From assembly GCA_016125475.1 (NCBI GenBank), contig WGLR01000014.1:1-64000 (forward strand): a stretch of DNA of 64,000 nucleotides. The letters are read 5' to 3'. Below, in pieces: positions 31,926 to 40,848 of the stretch (within the stretch, counting starts at the first letter, position 1; the number at the start of each line of letters is the position of its first letter). The DNA is from Betaproteobacteria bacterium (lineage in GTDB: Bacteria > Pseudomonadota > Gammaproteobacteria > Burkholderiales > Ga0077523). The notes beneath the pieces were generated by a model that searched no databases, had not been told where the DNA came from, and was given only the letters and a program-made list of their open reading frames with translations. The position numbers were made by a program, and so were the translations under genes.

Positions 31926-32234
31926 TCATGCGGACGATTCCCCTCCCGACGCGAGCAGCGCCGTGACGATCTCCCCGCGCTCGGCGTCGAGATCTCCGCT
32001 CGCCACCGGGCGCCGTGCGCGCCGGTACCAGTAGCCGGCGTTGCCGAGGTCGCCTTCGACACGATGCAGGTGCGCGTGCACCCAGGCGCCTGCCGCCGAG
32101 TCGTCCGACTGCGCGATGGCGTGCGCCCGCGCCCAGTCGCCCGTCGCGCACCACCAGAGCGCGGCGAGCGACGCGTTCAGCTCCGCGGGTGGTGAAGACG
32201 ACGTGAGACTGGCCTGGAATTCTTCGCGAGTCAT
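31926..32234 (-). CDS. Small conserved-looking hypothetical protein
   Basis: 102 residues. Sequence such as LNASLAALWWCATGDWARAHAIAQSDDSAAGAWVHAHLHRVEGDLGNAGYWYRRARRP suggests a short helical, TPR-like arrangement. I recognise similar uncharacterised proteobacterial proteins but no function. ATG 32234 lies only four bases after the ilvE stop, so it is probably translated from the ilvE mRNA. The track start at 32294 would overlap ilvE. Confidence 0.75.
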   Translation of the reverse strand: MTREEFQASLTSSSPPAELNASLAALWWCATGDWARAHAIAQSDDSAAGAWVHAHLHRVEGDLGNAGYWYRRARRPVASGDLDAERGEIVTALLASGGESSA

Positions 32235-32238
32235 GGGT

Positions 32239-33336
32239 TCACGCGACGCTCCGTTCGGCGATCGCGGTCGTGTCGACGATGCGTGTCCACCCATACGGAT
32301 CGTCCGCCTGCCCGTACTGGATCGCGACGAGCGTGTCGTAGATGCGCCTGGCGACGGGGCCAGCTTCCCCGCGTCCGACGATGGTGTCCTCGCCGTTGCG
32401 CCCGATCCGCCCGATCGGCGCGATCACCGCGGCGGTGCCCATGCAGAATGCCTCGGTGATGCGGCCCTCGCGAATGTCGCGCAGCACGTCGTCCAGCGCG
32501 AGACGTGCCTCGCGGATGCGGAATCCCAGGTCCGGCGCGAGACGCAGCACCGAATCCCGCGTGACGCCCGGAAGGATGCTGCCCGTGAGCGCCGGCGTCA
32601 CGATTTCCTCGCCGCCATACACGAATGCGACGTTCATCGCGCCGGCCTCCTCCACGAACCGGTGCTCCGCGGCGTCCAGCCAGAGAACCTGCTGATAACC
32701 GGCCGCACGCGCGGCCTCCGACGCTGCGAGGCTCGCTGCGTAGTTCCCGAGCGTCTTCGCCGCGCCCGTCCCGCCCGGGGCCGCGCGCACGTGAGACCCC
32801 TCGACGCGAACGCTCACCGGCTGGAACCCCGACGCGAAGTACGGATCGGCCGGGCTCAGGATGACGTAGTGCAGGAACTCGCGACTCGCACGCACCTCGA
32901 GCGTCGCCTCGGTCGCGATCATCACGGGCCGGATGTAGAGCGACGCGCCTTCCGACCGCGGCACCCACTCGCGCTCCAGTGCGACGAGCGTCTCGATCGC
33001 GCTCACGAAGTCGGCGGGATCGACCTCGGGCATCGCGAGGCGACGTGCGGACTGGTTGAAGCGTGCGGCGTTCGCGTCGGGCCGGAAGAGCTGCAGCCGT
33101 CCGTCGGGTCGCGGGTACGCCTTGGTCCCCTCGAAGATCGCCTGCCCGTAATGCAGGGTCTGAGCCGCCGCGTCGATCGAGAGCGGACGGTAGGGACCGA
33201 TGGCCGCATCGAGCCAGCCCCTGCCCGCCTCGTAGCGCCGGGTGAACATGCGCCGCGTGAACACGCGGCCGAAGCCGAGCGGGCGCGGCAGCTGGACGGG
33301 GCCGCTCTCGACGGCGGGATCGATTGCGATCTGCAT
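32239..33336 (-). CDS. ilvE: Branched-chain amino acid aminotransferase
   Basis: 365 residue PLP enzyme of fold type IV, interconverting leucine, isoleucine and valine with their 2-keto acids. Visible signatures are LHYGQAIFEGTKAYPRPDG near residue 75, the PLP lysine in GGTGAAKTLGNYAASL, and the family motif VEEAGAMNVAFVY, followed by ALTGSILPGVTRDSVL. The length and FEGTKAYP pattern fit the eukaryote-like long BCAT subgroup rather than the 300 residue E. coli type. ATG 33336 has GGAGAG seven bases upstream; the track start 33384 lacks support. The small gene 31926-32234 follows four bases later. Confidence 0.94.
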   Translation of the reverse strand: MQIAIDPAVESGPVQLPRPLGFGRVFTRRMFTRRYEAGRGWLDAAIGPYRPLSIDAAAQTLHYGQAIFEGTKAYPRPDGRLQLFRPDANAARFNQSARRLAMPEVDPADFVSAIETLVALEREWVPRSEGASLYIRPVMIATEATLEVRASREFLHYVILSPADPYFASGFQPVSVRVEGSHVRAAPGGTGAAKTLGNYAASLAASEAARAAGYQQVLWLDAAEHRFVEEAGAMNVAFVYGGEEIVTPALTGSILPGVTRDSVLRLAPDLGFRIREARLALDDVLRDIREGRITEAFCMGTAAVIAPIGRIGRNGEDTIVGRGEAGPVARRIYDTLVAIQYGQADDPYGWTRIVDTTAIAERSVA

Positions 33337-33461
33337 GCAGTGCTCTCCAACGGATGCCCCGCGCGGCCCGCCACACGGGGCCACGCGACCCGGGGATTCT
33401 ACCGCGCGGACCGCGGGCGACCTCGCCGGTCGCCGGACGGCGCCGTCCCGGCCGCCAGCGC

Positions 33462-34292
33462 TCAGCGAGCCGCGACCTTCCGCTTCCAGAGCTGCCAGGC
33501 GCGTTCGTACCCGCCCGGCAGGGCAAGCACCCGGGCAGCCTCTTCCTGCGACAGGTACGTCGGGGTTCCGCCGAGCGCGATCGCCTCTGCCTGCAGCCGC
33601 GCATTGAGCTGGAGGTAGACGCTGCGCCCCACAGACTCGGGGAGCGAGCGGCCGACGACCACCGCCCCGTGCCCGCGCATGAGCAGCGCGGGCTTGTCTC
33701 CGAGGGTCTGCGCGAGCGCACGGCCCAGTTCCGGCGTGCGGACCAGCATGTCGGTCACGCCCCCCGCGTCACGGATCTCGAACACCGGCACGCCCGCGGC
33801 GATGAACGCCGACATGTGGTACACGGGCCGCAGCGGCACGCCCGTGATCGCGAACGGCAGGATCGCGGGAGAATGGTGGTGCACGACGGACCGCACGTCC
33901 GGACGTGCCTTGTAGATCTCGCCGTGGATGAAGCGCTCGAGGTAGAGCCGCTGTCCCCGGTCGTCGACCGGATTGCAGTCGAGATCGAGTTCGACGATGT
34001 CGTCCGCGGTCACGAGTTCGGGCGCGATCGAACGCGCGATGAGGAACCGGTCCGGGGACCTGTCGTGACGCACGCTCACGTGGCCGTAGCCGTCCACGAC
34101 GCCCTGGTCGGCCAGGATGCGATTCGCGGCCACGAGGTCGTCGATCAGCGCGGGATCCGCCGGTCCGGCCGATCGCGGCATCGCGAGTGCCCGGGACGGT
34201 CGCCCCACGACGGCAGCTGCCGCCAGACCGGCGCACGCCGCCACGAACCGCCTGCGGTTCAGTCCGGAATCCCCCGGCACGAATCCGTTCAT
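33462..34292 (-). CDS. Tat-exported class II aldolase/adducin-family protein
   Basis: 276 residues. The N-terminus LNRRRFVAACAGLAAAAVVG carries a twin-arginine-like signal, followed by an aldolase II domain: DGYGHVSVRHD, FIHGEIYKARPDVRSVVHHHSPA (zinc-ligand histidines), and RGHGAVVVGRSL. Family members cleave or decarboxylate sugars and sugar phosphates such as fuculose-phosphate, but usually in the cytoplasm. Export is the odd feature here, and it makes phosphorylated substrates less likely. AGGAG lies five bases before the ATG. It is divergent from the HDOD gene across 156 bases. Confidence 0.88.
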   Translation of the reverse strand: MNGFVPGDSGLNRRRFVAACAGLAAAAVVGRPSRALAMPRSAGPADPALIDDLVAANRILADQGVVDGYGHVSVRHDRSPDRFLIARSIAPELVTADDIVELDLDCNPVDDRGQRLYLERFIHGEIYKARPDVRSVVHHHSPAILPFAITGVPLRPVYHMSAFIAAGVPVFEIRDAGGVTDMLVRTPELGRALAQTLGDKPALLMRGHGAVVVGRSLPESVGRSVYLQLNARLQAEAIALGGTPTYLSQEEAARVLALPGGYERAWQLWKRKVAAR

Positions 34293-34448
34293 CGCTCCTC
34301 TCCTTCGATTCTCCGTCGTCCACGCACGGTCCCGGCGCGCCGTCTCCGCGACGCGATGGAAGTGTATTGCACCACCCGAAAGATCGTCGAACGCGCGCCG
34401 TTAACCGGGGCACCATCCCCGCAGCGCGGCCGTCGGGCCTCTCCAAAG

Positions 34449-35327
34449 ATGTCAGTCCAGTCAGTCTCCCACCCCGCCGACCTGTCGGTTTCCGAGATCG
34501 AGCACGTCTTCGCGACCGTCGACATTCCCGCCTGCCCGGCGATCCTCGCCGACGTGATGAAGGAAGCCCAGCGCGACGTTCCCGACGTGCGGGCCCTGTC
34601 CCGCGCCATGGCTGCGGACATCGGCATGTCCGCGATCGCGATCAAGCTCGCGAACTCCACGCTGTTCCGCACGGGCGCCGCCGTCGCGTCCGTCCGCGGC
34701 GCGGTCGACAGGCTCGGCATCCGGAACGTGGTCTGTGTCGTGGCCGCCGCGGCGCTGCGCGCGTCGATGACCGGTCTGAAGCCTGCCTGGATCGACGGCT
34801 TCTGGACGCGCACTTCGGCGATCGCCATGGCCGCGGGCATGATCGCGAGAAGGCAGTACGGGATATCTCCCGACGCGGCCTACACGTATGCACTGTTCCA
34901 CGATGCGGGCATCCCGCTGCTCATGCGACGGTTCCCCGATTACGAGCAGGTGGTGGCCCAGAACAGGAAGATGGGTTACCTCACGATCGAGGCGGAGAAC
35001 GAGTACTTCCCGTGTACGCACCCGATCGTGGGCTCGCTCCTGGTCCGCAACTGGGGACTGCCGCCGAGCATCGGCCGCGCCGTGCTGTTCCACCACGACC
35101 CGGCTGCCTACGACCTCCCCGAGAAGACCCTTCCGGGCATTTCCGTTTCCCTGATCGCGGTCACCCATGTCGCCGAGCACGTCGTGAGCGAACTCTCCCG
35201 CGAACACGATCTCGAGGTGGGCGAGGCGCTCTACGAGCGAGGTCTCGCGCATCTGGGCGTCGCCGAGGACGACGTGGATCAGCTGAAGGAAGACATTTCG
35301 GCGGCGACGGCGGAGGCCGCCACCTAG
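34449..35327 (+). CDS. HDOD domain signalling protein
   Basis: 292 residues dominated by one HDOD domain: PACPAILADVMKEAQRDVPDVRALSRAMAADIGMSAIAIKLANSTLF, then VRGAVDRLGIRNVVCVVAAAALR, and ALFHDAGIPLLMRRFPDYEQV. HDOD proteins are HD-related domains without full catalytic metal sites that act in signalling, motility or stress control. The track ORF begins at 33324 inside other genes; ATG 34449 (MSVQSVSHPADL) is the first start that makes sense although no strong ribosome-binding site is seen. It converges with the YceH gene. Confidence 0.9.
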   Translation: MSVQSVSHPADLSVSEIEHVFATVDIPACPAILADVMKEAQRDVPDVRALSRAMAADIGMSAIAIKLANSTLFRTGAAVASVRGAVDRLGIRNVVCVVAAAALRASMTGLKPAWIDGFWTRTSAIAMAAGMIARRQYGISPDAAYTYALFHDAGIPLLMRRFPDYEQVVAQNRKMGYLTIEAENEYFPCTHPIVGSLLVRNWGLPPSIGRAVLFHHDPAAYDLPEKTLPGISVSLIAVTHVAEHVVSELSREHDLEVGEALYERGLAHLGVAEDDVDQLKEDISAATAEAAT

Positions 35328-35387
35328 CCGGACGGACGACCGGCAGGGAGAGCTTCCGGACCGGCAGCAGGCTCCGCCGTCGCGGCG

Positions 35388-36044
35388 TCAGCTGCCCAGC
35401 GCCGACTCCAGGCGGTCCAGGCGCTCCCGCAACTCGGCCACTTCGGCCCGCAGCCGCTCCAGCTCGGCGCGAGGCACCTGGTCCCCGGCGCTTTCGGCTG
35501 CCGGCGGTTCACCGGTCCCCGCCGCTGCCACCACGGGTCCGCTCAGGAGCTGCGCCCAGCGCGCCTCCCGCTCGCCGGGCTGTCGCGCGAGCCGCGTGAC
35601 GAGTGGCACGGCGGCTCGCGTGATCATGTCCTCGAGGTACGCCTCGACCGAGGACGTGTCTGCGAAGTGGTACATGCGGTCGCTCGTCGTGCGCAGCTCA
35701 CCGGCCGTGAGCGGGCCGCGCAGCATGAGGCTCGCCAGGAGCGCAAGCATGGGCTGGCCGACGCCGAGCACCTTCGCGAGATTGTGCGCGTAGCGCAGCA
35801 CCCGCCCGGAAGCGCCGTAGCTCTCGATCACGAGACTCCGGTGCTTGAGGTCCTCCAGGGCGGGCAGGAGATCGGCCTCGGCCAGCGTCATCACGGGGTG
35901 ACGGCTGGTCTTCTGACTGCAGCCGGCCGAGAGCGCGTTGACCGTGAGGGGGTAGGTGTCCGGCGTGGCGTACTGCTTCTCGACGAGCACACCGAGGATG
36001 CGCGTCTCGACGGCCGTGAGCGGGGACGTCTCGAAGTCGATCAT
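35388..36044 (-). CDS. YceH-family (DUF480) protein
   Basis: 218 residues. TAVETRILGVLVEKQYATPDTYPLTVNALSAGCSQKTSRHPVM is the hallmark of DUF480, which folds as tandem winged helices. A C-terminal coiled coil (RAELERLRAEVAELRERLDRLESAL) follows a Pro/Ala-rich linker. The function is not established. It starts 31 bases downstream of the aldehyde dehydrogenase stop on the same strand and may be co-transcribed. Confidence 0.92.
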   Translation of the reverse strand: MIDFETSPLTAVETRILGVLVEKQYATPDTYPLTVNALSAGCSQKTSRHPVMTLAEADLLPALEDLKHRSLVIESYGASGRVLRYAHNLAKVLGVGQPMLALLASLMLRGPLTAGELRTTSDRMYHFADTSSVEAYLEDMITRAAVPLVTRLARQPGEREARWAQLLSGPVVAAAGTGEPPAAESAGDQVPRAELERLRAEVAELRERLDRLESALGS

Positions 36045-36075
36045 CGGTGTGCCCTGCGCCGGATACCGGGGCCGC

Positions 36076-37524
36076 TCAGACGAGCGGTGCGACGTAGGCG
36101 GTCTTCACGGTCGTGAAGAACTCCTGGGCGTAACGTCCCTGCTCGCGCGGACCGTAGCTCGAGCCCTTGCGACCGCCGAACGGCACGTGATAGTCGACGC
36201 CTGCGGTGGGCAGGTTCACCATGACCATCCCCGCCTGGCTGTTCTTCCGGAAGTGCGAGGCGTGCTTCAGCGACGACGTGCATATCCCGGAGGTGAGCCC
36301 GAACGGCGTGTCGTTCGCGACTGACAGCGCCTCGTCGTAATCCTTGACCGCGATCACGGTCGCGACGGGTCCGAAGATCTCCTCCCGGTTGACGCGCATG
36401 GAGTTGTCCGTCTCGGTAAACAGCGCGGGTTCGAGGTAGAAGCCCTTCGTCTCGCGCTCGAGGAGGCTGCCGCCCTGGACGAGCTTCGCACCGGCCTTCT
36501 TGCCTTCCTCGATGTAGAAGAGATCCTGGTTGAGCTGGTTCTGGTCCACGACCGGACCCACGTGCACGCCCGACTTGAGCGCGTTGTCCACGACCAGACC
36601 CTTCATGCGCTCGATCATCGCCGCCACGAACCTGTCGTGGATGCCGCGCGTCACGATGAGGCGCGAAGAAGCCGTACAGCGCTGGCCCGTCGAGAAAAAC
36701 GCACCGTTCACCGCGCTCTCGACGGCCGTCTTGAGGTCCGCGTCGTCGAGCACGACGAGCGGGTTCTTGCCGCCCATCTCGAGCTGGAACTTCTTCATGG
36801 TCGCGACCGCCTTCTGCGCGACCTTCTGCCCGGTCTCGACGGACCCGGTGAACGTCACGGCATCGACGCGCGGATCGGCCAGGATCGCCTCGCCGACCAC
36901 GGAACCGCGCCCCATGCAGAGGTTGAACACGCCTGCGGGGAAACCCGCGCGCTGGATGATCTCGGCGATCGCCCAGGACGAGCCGGGCACGAGGTCCGCG
37001 GGCTTGAACACGACGCAGTTGCCGTGCGCGAGCGCGGGTGCGACCTTCCAGGCGGGGATCGCCGAGGGGAAGTTCCAGGGCGAGATGATGCCGACGACGC
37101 CCATCGGCTCGCGGACGATCTCGACGTCGATGCCGGGCCGGACGGACGAGAGGAGCTCGCCGGACTTGCGCAGCACCTCGCCCGCGAAGAACTTGAAGAT
37201 GTTGCCCGCGCGCACGACCTCGCCGATGCCCTCCGGCAGGGTCTTGCCTTCCTCGCGCGAGAGCAGCGCGCCCAGTTCGTCCTTGCGTGCGATCATCTCG
37301 ACGCCGACCTTCTCCAGCAGGTCGGCGCGCGCCTGGGTGTTGAAGGCCGCCCAGCCGGGTGCCGCGGCACGCGCCGCCTCGATGGCCTGCGCCGTCTGCG
37401 CCGCGTCGGCCTGGGCGTACTCGCCGATCACGTCGGCGGTATCGGAAGGATTGATGTCGCGCGTGTACTGCGCGCCGGCGACCCACTCACCGTTGATCAG
37501 GTTCGAATGCTGCTGGATGCTCAT
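36076..37524 (-). CDS. Aldehyde dehydrogenase, 2-oxoglutarate-semialdehyde dehydrogenase-like
   Basis: 482 residue NAD(P)-dependent aldehyde dehydrogenase. It shows PWNFPSAIPAWKVAPALAHGNCVVFKPA, the general base Glu in QLEMGGKNPLVV, and the nucleophilic Cys in FFSTGQRCTASSRLIV, plus EEIFGPVATVI. The overall pattern resembles 2,5-dioxovalerate (alpha-ketoglutarate semialdehyde) dehydrogenases of sugar-acid or hydroxyproline catabolism, though no such pathway genes are near. AGGAGA lies before ATG 37524; the track start at 37566 is less likely. Enzyme class is firm, substrate is inference. Confidence 0.93.
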   Translation of the reverse strand: MSIQQHSNLINGEWVAGAQYTRDINPSDTADVIGEYAQADAAQTAQAIEAARAAAPGWAAFNTQARADLLEKVGVEMIARKDELGALLSREEGKTLPEGIGEVVRAGNIFKFFAGEVLRKSGELLSSVRPGIDVEIVREPMGVVGIISPWNFPSAIPAWKVAPALAHGNCVVFKPADLVPGSSWAIAEIIQRAGFPAGVFNLCMGRGSVVGEAILADPRVDAVTFTGSVETGQKVAQKAVATMKKFQLEMGGKNPLVVLDDADLKTAVESAVNGAFFSTGQRCTASSRLIVTRGIHDRFVAAMIERMKGLVVDNALKSGVHVGPVVDQNQLNQDLFYIEEGKKAGAKLVQGGSLLERETKGFYLEPALFTETDNSMRVNREEIFGPVATVIAVKDYDEALSVANDTPFGLTSGICTSSLKHASHFRKNSQAGMVMVNLPTAGVDYHVPFGGRKGSSYGPREQGRYAQEFFTTVKTAYVAPLV

Positions 37525-37596
37525 GACGTGCGTCTCCTCTCGAGAATCGGGGATGCTACCAAACAATGCCGTCGTGCGGCCCCCGTCGGGTACGGC

Positions 37597-38580
37597 TCAG
37601 GCCGCAAGTGTCTTGCGCAGGTACATCACGACGACGAGGATCACGAGCGACACGAGCCAGCCGAGCACGTAGACGATCATCGCGCGGTTGGCCTTCTCCT
37701 TCTCGTGCCAGGTCCGTGGCCGGATGTCCTTCACGAAGAACACGATCTTCGCCGCGAGATTCACGCTCACGATGTTGACCGTCAGCAGCAGCGCCGCCCC
37801 GGCGGCGAGCGCGTACTGCTGGTGGCCCAGCATCAGGCCGAAGGTCGCCGCCGGCGGCAGCAGCGCGACGGCGACCATGACCCCGACCAGCACGCTCGAG
37901 AGTCCCGTGGTGAGCGACAGCGCGGCAGCCGCCCCGGATGCCAGTGCGAGCCCGATCGAGTCCAGCCCGGCATGGGTCCGCAGGGCCAGCTCAGAACCGC
38001 CCGTGTCGAACGGCCAGACTGCGCTCAGCGCGGCCGACAGCACCACCGTGACGACGACACCCGCGAGCAGTGCCTTCGCGGACTTGCGCACGAGCGCGAG
38101 GTCGCCCAGCGCGGTCCCGAGACTCAGTGCGAGGTTCGGGCCCAGGAGCGGCGCGATCACCATGGCGCCGATCACGACGGCCACGTTGCTCTCGATGAGG
38201 CCGATCGCCGCGACGACCGTGGACAGCACGACGAGCACCAGATAGTTGCCGTCCAGCCGTGAACTGCGTTCGACCGACTCGTAGAGCGCCTCGCGGGTGG
38301 CCGTGCCGGTCTCCTGCGTGTCCTCGGCCGGTGTCTCGGGCTTGGGGAGGGACACCTCGATCTCGAGCACGACGATGCGGGCGGTCGGCTGCGCGCCGAG
38401 CACGTGCTGCAGCGTGTCGAGCACCGACTGAAGCCTGTCGTCGGCCACGAGCATCCGCATCGGCTGCATGCCGTCCTCGCCCACGACCCCCAGCCTCACG
38501 TCGGGTGCCTTGTACTTCTCGGCGATCGCCATGACCGTCGCCGCACTGCCCGCGTCCGCGACAATTTCCACGTATTTCAT
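37597..38580 (-). CDS. DUF389 / TIGR00341-family membrane protein
   Basis: 327 residues. A soluble N-terminal domain (KYVEIVADAGSAATVMAIAEKYKAPDVRLGVVGEDG) is followed by about six hydrophobic helices, with the diagnostic SNVAVVIGAMVIAPLLGPNLALSLG segment, then TGLSSVLVGVMVAVALLPPAATFGLML. Function is unknown. It is 72 bases after the aldehyde dehydrogenase start on the same strand. The 266 base gap to the divergent chemoreceptor contains a sigma-28 promoter for the latter. Confidence 0.9.
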   Translation of the reverse strand: MKYVEIVADAGSAATVMAIAEKYKAPDVRLGVVGEDGMQPMRMLVADDRLQSVLDTLQHVLGAQPTARIVVLEIEVSLPKPETPAEDTQETGTATREALYESVERSSRLDGNYLVLVVLSTVVAAIGLIESNVAVVIGAMVIAPLLGPNLALSLGTALGDLALVRKSAKALLAGVVVTVVLSAALSAVWPFDTGGSELALRTHAGLDSIGLALASGAAAALSLTTGLSSVLVGVMVAVALLPPAATFGLMLGHQQYALAAGAALLLTVNIVSVNLAAKIVFFVKDIRPRTWHEKEKANRAMIVYVLGWLVSLVILVVVMYLRKTLAA

Positions 38581-38720
38581 GCGTCACCCCCTGGCCCCGG
38601 GACATCCGCCCACTGCGGCGCCGGCCGGGTGCCGCCCAATAGTGCACGGAAACCGTGCCGGCACGTACACGACCATGCAGGTCGCCGGGCGCACGACCCT
38701 GCCGTGCGGCCGACCCGCCT

Positions 38721-38747
38721 CAAGTCCGGGTCTTTCCGGCCGATTAG
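38721..38747 (+). promoter_or_regulatory. Sigma-28 (FliA) promoter of the chemoreceptor gene
   Basis: TCAAGTCC, exactly 11 bases, then GCCGATTA. The FliA consensus is TAAAGTTT-N11-GCCGATAA, with TCAAG common at -35 in many proteobacteria. Seven of eight -10 positions and the spacing match. It lies 100 bases before the chemoreceptor ATG in the right orientation. A GACACGTGTC palindrome sits at 38748-38757 next to the -10 box. Confidence 0.85.
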
Positions 38748-38846
38748 ACACGTGTCGACTGGGGCAGGCCCCTCCGTATCGTGCGGAGCGGCGCCGGATG
38801 CCCACCGCCGACCTGTGTGATCGTCTCATCCGGAACCCCTTACGCC

Positions 38847-40847
38847 ATGAACGCCTTCTTCGCGCCCGCCGTCCTGCTCATGAACCGCTTCCGCTACCTC
38901 TGGAAGTTCGCCCTGCTCGCGTCCGTCTTCGCGGTCACGTGCTGCACCTTCCTCGGTGAGATCGTGTGGAACCAGTGGCAGGACATCCGCGTCGCCTCGC
39001 GCGAGGTGGACGGCGCACGCGCCATGCCCGCTCTCGTGGCGCTGCTGGATGCGGTCCAGAAGCATCGCGGCGTGGCTGCGGCCGTGCAGGGCGGCAGCCG
39101 GGACCTCGTTCCCGAGCTCGAAAAGCGGAAGGCGGCGGTGGAACAGGCCTTCGATGCCGTCGGCGACGGCGGCGGCCTGGGCATCGGTCCCGACGTCCAG
39201 CGACTGCGCACCGCCTGGGAGAACGTCGCGGCGGCATCCACGACCGCGTCGGAGACCTTCCGGGCCTACACGGGCGTGGTGACGGGCGTCCTCGCGCTGA
39301 TCTCCGAGGTCAGCGAGAAGTCGCGACTCGCCCTGGACTCCGACCCCGCGGCTCACACGCTGGCGGGTCTCGCGACCGACGTCGCACCGGGACTCGCCGA
39401 GACGTACGGTCGCGTGCGCGGACTGGGTGCAAAGTCCCTGGCCGACGGCACGCTCCAGGCGGAAGAATACGAACGCCTCGCCCTGGAGATGGATGCGACC
39501 GACGCCGCACGCGCGAAGCTCGAGCACGTCGCCGAGGCGATGAGCACCGGACACCCCCGGTTCCACGACGCGCTCGCTCCGCTGGTCGCGGACCTCGGAC
39601 AGTCACGCGAGGCGATCGGCCGGACGCTCCGCGAGGCCCGTGACGGAACCGCCGTCCCGAGCGCGAGCTTCTTCGCACTCGCCTCGAAACCCGTAGACCT
39701 CTCCTATCGCATCCTCGACGTGACCCTGCCCGAGCTGAACTCGATCATGGAGGCACGCATGCACGGCCTGGTCGTCGGCATGATCGCCCGTCTCGGGTTC
39801 GCCGCCGTCGCGAGCCTGATCGTGCTCTACCTGATAGCCGGCTTCTACTTGTCCGTGCACCGTTCCGCGGCCGAACTCGGGCGCGCGGCCAAGGCATTCT
39901 CCGGCGGGGACTTCTCGACCCGCATCGAGGTGGCCTCCCGTGACGAGATCGCGGACATCGCCCGGGAGTTCAACGCGATGGCCGACGGCGTCGGCACGCT
40001 GCTGCACGAGGTGCGACAGGGCGTGCGAACCCTGAACGAGTCCGTCGCACAGCTCGGTGCGGCATCCAGTCGCGTCGCGGAAGGTTCCCGCGAGCAGGCG
40101 GAAGCCGCCCAGTCCACGGCGAGTGCCGTCGAAGAGATGAGCGTGAGCATCGCGAACGTCGCCGAGAACGTCGAGGAGACCGTGACCACGTCGAAGCGGG
40201 CCCGCGAACTGTCCGACGCAGGCGAGCGCATCGTCGTCGAGGCGGTCGGCGAGATCCGCATGATGGCCGACGCCGTCCACGCATCGAGCGAGACGATCGA
40301 GCAACTGTCGGAACATTCGACCCGCGTGAGCGGGATCGTGCGCATCATCCGTGACGTGGCCGACCAGACGAACCTGCTCGCGCTGAACGCGGCCATCGAG
40401 GCGGCCAGGGCGGGCGAGCTCGGTCGCGGCTTCGCGGTGGTCGCCGACGAGGTCCGCAAGCTCGCGGAACGAACCGCCCAGGCGACGACGGAGATCGCGT
40501 CGGTCATCACCAACATCGAGAACGGCACCCGCAGCAGCGTGGAAGGCATACGCAGCGCGGGCACCCGGGTCGAACAGGGGGTCGAACAGGCGAATCGCGC
40601 GGCGGCCGCACTCTCGGAGATCCACGGTGGCACGACGGTGACACTGGACCGCATCGCCGAGATGGCGGCGGCGGCGAAGCAGCAGCGCACGGCGAGCCAG
40701 GACATCGCACGCAACGTCGAGGCCATCGCACGCCGCGCCGAAGAAAACTCGGTGTCGGTCCACGACATCGAGGACGCGTCACGACGCGTCGCGACGCAAG
40801 CCTCGGCGCTCTCCGCGCTCGTGCAGAAGTTCCGGACCGCGGCCTGA
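38847..40847 (+). CDS. Methyl-accepting chemotaxis protein
   Basis: 666 residue chemoreceptor. First helix ([21 protein letters not shown]), a long periplasmic helical domain with a [18 protein letters not shown] segment resembling NIT-type sensors (about residues 45-320), second helix ([20 protein letters not shown]), HAMP (about 350-400), and a signalling domain. The tip [43 protein letters not shown] is complete, so it should couple to CheA/CheW. Ligand is unknown; nitrate/nitrite is only a guess from the NIT resemblance. No CheR-tethering pentapeptide ends the protein ([11 protein letters not shown]). Start ATG 38847 is chosen over the track's 38781. It is probably transcribed from the FliA promoter just upstream. 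Confidence 0.95.
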   Translation: MNAFFAPAVLLMNRFRYLWKFALLASVFAVTCCTFLGEIVWNQWQDIRVASREVDGARAMPALVALLDAVQKHRGVAAAVQGGSRDLVPELEKRKAAVEQAFDAVGDGGGLGIGPDVQRLRTAWENVAAASTTASETFRAYTGVVTGVLALISEVSEKSRLALDSDPAAHTLAGLATDVAPGLAETYGRVRGLGAKSLADGTLQAEEYERLALEMDATDAARAKLEHVAEAMSTGHPRFHDALAPLVADLGQSREAIGRTLREARDGTAVPSASFFALASKPVDLSYRILDVTLPELNSIMEARMHGLVVGMIARLGFAAVASLIVLYLIAGFYLSVHRSAAELGRAAKAFSGGDFSTRIEVASRDEIADIAREFNAMADGVGTLLHEVRQGVRTLNESVAQLGAASSRVAEGSREQAEAAQSTASAVEEMSVSIANVAENVEETVTTSKRARELSDAGERIVVEAVGEIRMMADAVHASSETIEQLSEHSTRVSGIVRIIRDVADQTNLLALNAAIEAARAGELGRGFAVVADEVRKLAERTAQATTEIASVITNIENGTRSSVEGIRSAGTRVEQGVEQANRAAAALSEIHGGTTVTLDRIAEMAAAAKQQRTASQDIARNVEAIARRAEENSVSVHDIEDASRRVATQASALSALVQKFRTAA

Positions 40848-40848
40848 G

